From Vibrio rumoiensis (GTDB lineage Bacteria > Pseudomonadota > Gammaproteobacteria > Enterobacterales > Vibrionaceae): a DNA stretch of 64,000 nt. Positions 60,243 to 64,000 of this stretch are shown piece by piece; position 1 is the first letter of the stretch; each line of letters begins with the position of its first letter. The position numbers and the translations under genes are program-made. Location of the stretch: the NCBI RefSeq assembly GCF_002218045.2, contig NZ_AP018685.1, forward strand, positions 682,001-746,000, written 5' to 3'. The notes beneath the pieces are model-generated. The model was not told where the DNA came from, did not search any database, and saw nothing but the letters and a program-made list of their open reading frames with translations.

Positions 60243-61775
60243 ATGAAAAAGACGCCAAATATCAACCCAGAAAGCCAAGATGTTGCCGAGCTACAAGCGA
60301 TGGTGAAAGCGCTGTTGGCGTCAGAAATCCAATTGAAACAAGAGCGCCAATCGCTGCTTGAACAGCTCAAACTTGCCTTCGACCGTCAGTTCGCTAAACG
60401 CTCGGAGGCGTTAAAGCCTTACAATGAATCCCAAGGTGACCTCTTCAACGAAGCGGAGTGTGAAGCTGCTAAAGAAGAAGAGGTTGACGTTGTCACAACG
60501 ACCATCACAACGAAGAAACGCGGTAAACGCAGACCACTGCCAAAGAGCTTGCCTCGTGAGGTTATCGAACTCGATTTAGACGACGATGAAAAGCAGTGCG
60601 CTTGCTGCCAACATAGTCTGCATAAAATCGGTGAAGACCGCAGTGAAAAGCTTGAGTTCACGCCAGCGGTACTCAAAGTGTTGGAATATGTTCGTCCTAA
60701 ATATGCTTGCCGCCAATGCGAGCAAACTCAGGACAACAGCCGCATTGTTCAAAAGCCAGCGCCGCAAAGCATTATCCCGAAGAGCTTCGCCACAGAAAGC
60801 TTGTTGGCCAATATCATCCTCGGTAAATACCAATACGCGATGCCACTTTATCGACAAGAGTCGTTGTTTACCCAGTCGGGTATCGAACTCTCACGAACCA
60901 CGATGGCAAGGTGGATTATCCAAGTCAGTGAGAAGTTCGCCCCGCTTTACGCGGCCTTGAAAGCGCACCTACTTGAGCAAGTGGTGATTCAGGCGGATGA
61001 AACGCCGCTCAATGTCCTCAAAGAAGATAAACAGTGTTACATGTGGCTCTACTGCTCGGGCGCAGACTCGCCAGATGCCGCACTCCCCAATGTGAAAAAT
61101 ATCGTCTTGTACGACTATCAAAACAGTCGCGCGAGGGCGTGCCCCGTTGCCTTCTTGGGCGACTATGATGGGTATCTGCAAACCGATGGCTATGGTGTTT
61201 ATGATGGGCTTCATCTCGTCACCAATGTCGGTTGCTTCGCGCATGCTCGGCGCAAGTTCATGGAGGCGAAAAAGCTTCAAGGCAAAGGCAAGTCAGGTAA
61301 AGCGGATAAAGCGTTGGCCAAAATCCAGAAGCTTTATGGAATAGAATCACGCTTAAAAGGTGCCAGTGCCGAAAAACGGAAAGCAGAGCGCCAAGAGCAT
61401 GCTAAGCCGATACTGGATGAGCTTTATGAATGGATGACAACTCAGAAAGTGCTTGAGTCTAGCCCGCTGGGTAAAGCAATAAAATACACGCTCGGTCAGT
61501 GGCCGAAGCTCACCCGCTATATCGATGACGGTCACTTATCGATAGACAACAACCGAGCTGAACGCGCAATAAAACCGCTGGTTATTGGGAGAAAGAACTG
61601 GCTCTTCTCGACCAATCCCAATGGAGCTGAAGCGAGCGCGATGCTTTACAGTATCGTCGAGACAGCGAAAGCCAACGGCCTTATCGTTTACGACTACATG
61701 GTCAAGTGCATGCAGGAGTTAGCGAAAGCGGAACCTGATATCGATGCACTCCTGCCTTGGAACTTCAAACACTAA
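60243..61775 (+). CDS. tnpC: IS66 family transposase TnpC (copy 2)
   Basis: Same 510-residue DDE transposase as copy 1 (D252, D315, E440, zinc-finger cysteines at 119-124 and 156-159), intact from start to LLPWNFKH. It is read in the same direction as rpoS, so rpoS promoters may drive it. Without functional TnpA/TnpB it may be unable to transpose the element on its own. Confidence 0.96.
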   Translation: MKKTPNINPESQDVAELQAMVKALLASEIQLKQERQSLLEQLKLAFDRQFAKRSEALKPYNESQGDLFNEAECEAAKEEEVDVVTTTITTKKRGKRRPLPKSLPREVIELDLDDDEKQCACCQHSLHKIGEDRSEKLEFTPAVLKVLEYVRPKYACRQCEQTQDNSRIVQKPAPQSIIPKSFATESLLANIILGKYQYAMPLYRQESLFTQSGIELSRTTMARWIIQVSEKFAPLYAALKAHLLEQVVIQADETPLNVLKEDKQCYMWLYCSGADSPDAALPNVKNIVLYDYQNSRARACPVAFLGDYDGYLQTDGYGVYDGLHLVTNVGCFAHARRKFMEAKKLQGKGKSGKADKALAKIQKLYGIESRLKGASAEKRKAERQEHAKPILDELYEWMTTQKVLESSPLGKAIKYTLGQWPKLTRYIDDGHLSIDNNRAERAIKPLVIGRKNWLFSTNPNGAEASAMLYSIVETAKANGLIVYDYMVKCMQELAKAEPDIDALLPWNFKH

Positions 61776-62319
61776 CAATATCGCCCCGTGGGTTCATGGC
61801 GCGGATACCATTAGGTTGCCTATCCACGTCGTAAAAGAGTTGAATATCTACTTGCGTACTGCTCGTGAATTGGCACAAAAGCTCGATCATGAACCAACGG
61901 CGGAAGAGATTGCTTTTCAGCTCGATAAACCGGTAGAAGATGTGAGCAAAATGCTCCGTCTTAATGAGCGTGTAAGTTCCGTCGATACACCTATTGGTGG
62001 AGATGGCGATAAAGCACTGTTGGATATCATTCCAGATATTAACAACTCTGACCCTGAAGTCTCGACGCAAGATAACGATATTAAGTCGTCTTTGATTGAT
62101 TGGTTGGACGAGCTTAATCCGAAACAAAAAGAAGTTTTGGCACGACGCTTTGGTCTTTTAGGCTATGAGCCATCCACTTTAGAAGAAGTCGGTCGTGAAA
62201 TTAATTTAACTCGTGAGCGAGTTCGTCAAATCCAAGTGGAAGGTTTACGTCGATTAAGAGAGATCTTAATGAAACAAGGCTTGAGCATGGAATCATTATT
62301 TGATGCTGAATACGATTAA
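61744..62319 (+). pseudogene. rpoS: RpoS 3' fragment (sigma regions 3 and 4) with an IS-derived start
   Basis: From 61809 (the second target repeat) the sequence reads [22 protein letters not shown]..., region 3.0-3.2, then region 4 with [27 protein letters not shown] and the helix-turn-helix [21 protein letters not shown]. The frame is open back into the IS to an ATG at 61744 within the end of tnpC, giving a possible 191-residue fusion with 22 IS-encoded residues; no good ribosome site is visible there. Such a fragment lacks core-binding region 2. Confidence 0.93.
61809..61816. repeat. Target-site duplication, right of IS66 copy 2
   Basis: CATTAGGT, the partner of 59421-59428. Confidence 0.95.
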
Positions 62320-62342
62320 TTGAGCCAATATTGCAAAATAAC

Positions 62343-62370
62343 AAGGGAAGCCATATGGCTTCCCTTTTTT
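62343..62370. terminator. Terminator between rpoS and mutS
   Basis: AAGGGAAGCC-ATAT-GGCTTCCCTTTTTT, a perfect 10-bp stem serving rpoS and possibly the convergent mutS. Confidence 0.92.
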
Positions 62371-62384
62371 GTTTTATCTGTAAA

Positions 62385-64000
62385 TTACATTAACGTTTTC
62401 AATCGATAAAGTGCGTCCAAAGCTTCCCGTGGACTCAGGTCATCAGGATTAATCTGTGTTAAGGCTTGTTCTACTTCACTGATTTCTGGAATGAGACTTA
62501 ACTGTTGCTCAACCGTTTGATTGGACACGTTTTGAAGCGATTGAGGTGAGTTACCTTGTTCCGCTTTTTGGTGTCCGAGCGCTTCTAATTGTTGCAGTTT
62601 AACCTTAGCCTGTTTGATCACCGATTTAGGCACACCAGCTAAACTGGCCACCGCAAGGCCATAAGATTTACTCGCCGCTCCTTCTTGAACCGCATGCATA
62701 AAGGCAATGCTATCACCGTGTTCAATCGCATCTAAATGCACATTTGCAAGATGATCAATTTGGTTTGGTAACTCGGTTAATTCAAAATAGTGAGTGGCAA
62801 ATAACGTCATAGCATGAATTTTAGTGGCGAGCCAATCTGCACTTGCCCAGGCTAATGACAGACCATCATAAGTACTGGTACCACGACCAATTTCATCCAT
62901 CAATACTAGGCTGTTTTGGGTTGCATTATGCAAAATATTTGCTGTCTCTGTCATTTCAACCATGAACGTTGATCGTCCTGACGCAAGGTCATCTTGCGCG
63001 CCAATTCGCGTGAAGATACGGTCAATCGACCCAATCGTCGCTGCTTCTGCTGGCACATAGCTACCAATGTGCGCGAGTAAAGCAATCAATGCCGTTTGGC
63101 GCATATAGGTTGATTTACCGCCCATGTTTGGCCCTGTAATGATCAGCATTTGGCGCTTAGCATTAAGCTCGACCGGGTTGGCAATAAATGGCACATCGAG
63201 TACTTGTTCAACCACAGGGTGGCGACCTGCATCAATATGTAATTCAGCATTACTAGTGAGTGTTGGGCGACAGTAATTCAGAGAATCAGCACGTTCAGCG
63301 AGACTTTGTAATACATCTAATTGAGATAAAGAGGCCGCCAGTTCTTGTAAATGTTCTAGGTGCGGCATTAATAAATCAAATAACTCTTCCCATAAGCGCT
63401 TCTCTAGTGCCAGAGCCTTTGATTTTGAATTAAGGACTTTATCTTCGTGCTCTTTTAATTCTGGAATGATGTAACGTTCAGCATTTTTTAACGTTTGGCG
63501 ACGCACATAATGAGGCGGCACTAAATGGCTTTGCCCTCGGCTTACTTGAATGAAGAAACCATGCACATTGTTATAACCAACTTTTAAGCTATCGATGCCG
63601 TGACGCTCGCGTTCCTCTGCTTCCATCTTATCTAAGTATTCAGTCGCACCATCCGCTAAATTTCTCAGTTCATCTAACTCTGCATGGTAGCCTTCTGCTA
63701 ATACCCCGCCATCTCGGATCACTACGGGTGGGTTTTCTTTGATGGCGCGTTCGAGTAATGAACAGATCTCATCCATCGGTAAGCACGCTTTAGCCAGTTT
63801 TTGTAAATAATGGTGTTCGAAGCTTTGGGTAATGTTGCTTAATTCAGGCAATTGCTGCATGGCATTACGTAAGCGCGCTAAGTCGCGTGGCCGAGCCGAA
63901 CGTAGCGCCAAACGGGCTAAGATGCGCTCTATATCACCAATACTTTTTAAGTTAGGGTGTAATTCAGCAAAGTAGGCGTTATCTTTAATTTCAGTAATCG
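62385..64000 (-). CDS. mutS: DNA mismatch repair protein MutS, C-terminal part (window edge)
   Basis: About 538 residues visible; the frame stays open to base 64000, so the start lies outside the window (full MutS is about 855). Seen: [23 protein letters not shown] of the core, the clamp region ([32 protein letters not shown]), Walker [15 protein letters not shown], Walker [17 protein letters not shown], and the His of [11 protein letters not shown]. The C-terminus ([16 protein letters not shown]) includes the dimer/tetramer-forming helix. It recognises base mismatches and recruits MutL. Convergent with rpoS, as in other gammaproteobacteria. Confidence 0.96.
   Translation of the reverse strand, partial: ITEIKDNAYFAELHPNLKSIGDIERILARLALRSARPRDLARLRNAMQQLPELSNITQSFEHHYLQKLAKACLPMDEICSLLERAIKENPPVVIRDGGVLAEGYHAELDELRNLADGATEYLDKMEAEERERHGIDSLKVGYNNVHGFFIQVSRGQSHLVPPHYVRRQTLKNAERYIIPELKEHEDKVLNSKSKALALEKRLWEELFDLLMPHLEHLQELAASLSQLDVLQSLAERADSLNYCRPTLTSNAELHIDAGRHPVVEQVLDVPFIANPVELNAKRQMLIITGPNMGGKSTYMRQTALIALLAHIGSYVPAEAATIGSIDRIFTRIGAQDDLASGRSTFMVEMTETANILHNATQNSLVLMDEIGRGTSTYDGLSLAWASADWLATKIHAMTLFATHYFELTELPNQIDHLANVHLDAIEHGDSIAFMHAVQEGAASKSYGLAVASLAGVPKSVIKQAKVKLQQLEALGHQKAEQGNSPQSLQNVSNQTVEQQLSLIPEISEVEQALTQINPDDLSPREALDALYRLKTLM

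Larger units (their letters stand above)
59429..61808 (+). mobile_element. IS66-family insertion sequence, copy 2 (inside rpoS)
   Basis: 2380 bp with the same ends as copy 1 (GTAAGCGCATC... and ...GGCGCGGATAC) and the 8-bp duplication CATTAGGT. It runs in the sense direction of rpoS. It is three bases shorter than copy 1: one T and one A lost in tnpA homopolymers and one A lost in tnpB. tnpC encodes the same 510 residues and keeps the same alternative-frame peptides as copy 1, so the DNA of that gene appears identical. The near identity means recent transposition within this genome. Confidence 0.97.

Noticed and set aside
59429..61808. IS in rpoS as an assembly chimera
   Set aside because: A perfect 8-bp duplication different from that of copy 1 and exact restoration of the rpoS frame argue for a true insertion.

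Overview
The window is an AT-rich (about 40-45% GC by eye) stretch of gammaproteobacterial chromosome. Gene content, gene order and protein sequences point to the family Vibrionaceae, most likely the genus Vibrio. Examples are yggS-proC beside pilT-pilU, a complete nadB / rpoE-rseABC-lepA-lepB-rnc-era-recO-pdxJ-acpS block, relA-mazG-pyrG-eno, and ftsB-ispD-ispF-truD-surE-pcm-nlpD-rpoS-mutS. I cannot name the species. Almost everything is core genome.

Layout. 1-3056: proC (cut by the window edge) and yggS, divergent from the twitching-motility ATPases pilT and pilU. 3135-10923: a minus-strand run with an unrecognised lipoprotein, ruvX, yqgE, gshB, rsmE, a PAS-GGDEF protein (where E. coli has endA), sprT, a DUF2189-type membrane protein and metK with a MetJ-like operator. 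11425-19261: carbon metabolism (tkt, epd, pgk, fba), then mscS and a YggE-like protein. 19345-22710 (minus): serA, rpiA, fau, 6S RNA and zapA. 23005-25993: ygfB, ubiH, ubiI. 26062-28643: a small unknown protein, a 589-bp gene-free stretch with an orphan terminator, ygfZ, sdhE and cptA. 28746-40090: nadB, the sigma-E operon, then the lepA-lepB-rnc-era-recO-pdxJ-acpS cluster. 42568-53744: barA, rlmD, relA, mazG, pyrG, eno. 54047-64000: the ftsB-to-rpoS cluster and the C-terminal part of mutS.

The striking feature is an IS66-family insertion sequence (about 2.38 kb, three genes, imperfect terminal inverted repeats, 8-bp target duplications) present twice in opposite orientation. Copy 1 (40189-42571) lies in the last codons of barA: it costs one residue and supplies a new stop codon. 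Copy 2 (59429-61808) splits rpoS at the sigma region 2/3 junction, so no intact stationary-phase sigma factor can be made from this locus. BarA acts upstream of RpoS in the BarA/UvrY-Csr network, so one element has hit two parts of one stress-regulation pathway. Both copies lie in the sense direction of the host gene and bracket 16.9 kb as an invertible segment. A/T homopolymer indels break tnpB in both copies and tnpA in copy 2.

Other accessory signals are small: a 184-bp MITE-like Vibrio-type repeat before rlmD with a lone arm in the rpoE leader, long-hairpin repeats after era and eno, and a possible unannotated (perhaps iron-regulated) small RNA near 26.5 kb. I saw no tRNA, rRNA, CRISPR array, prophage or defence island, and no convincing undescribed multi-gene system.
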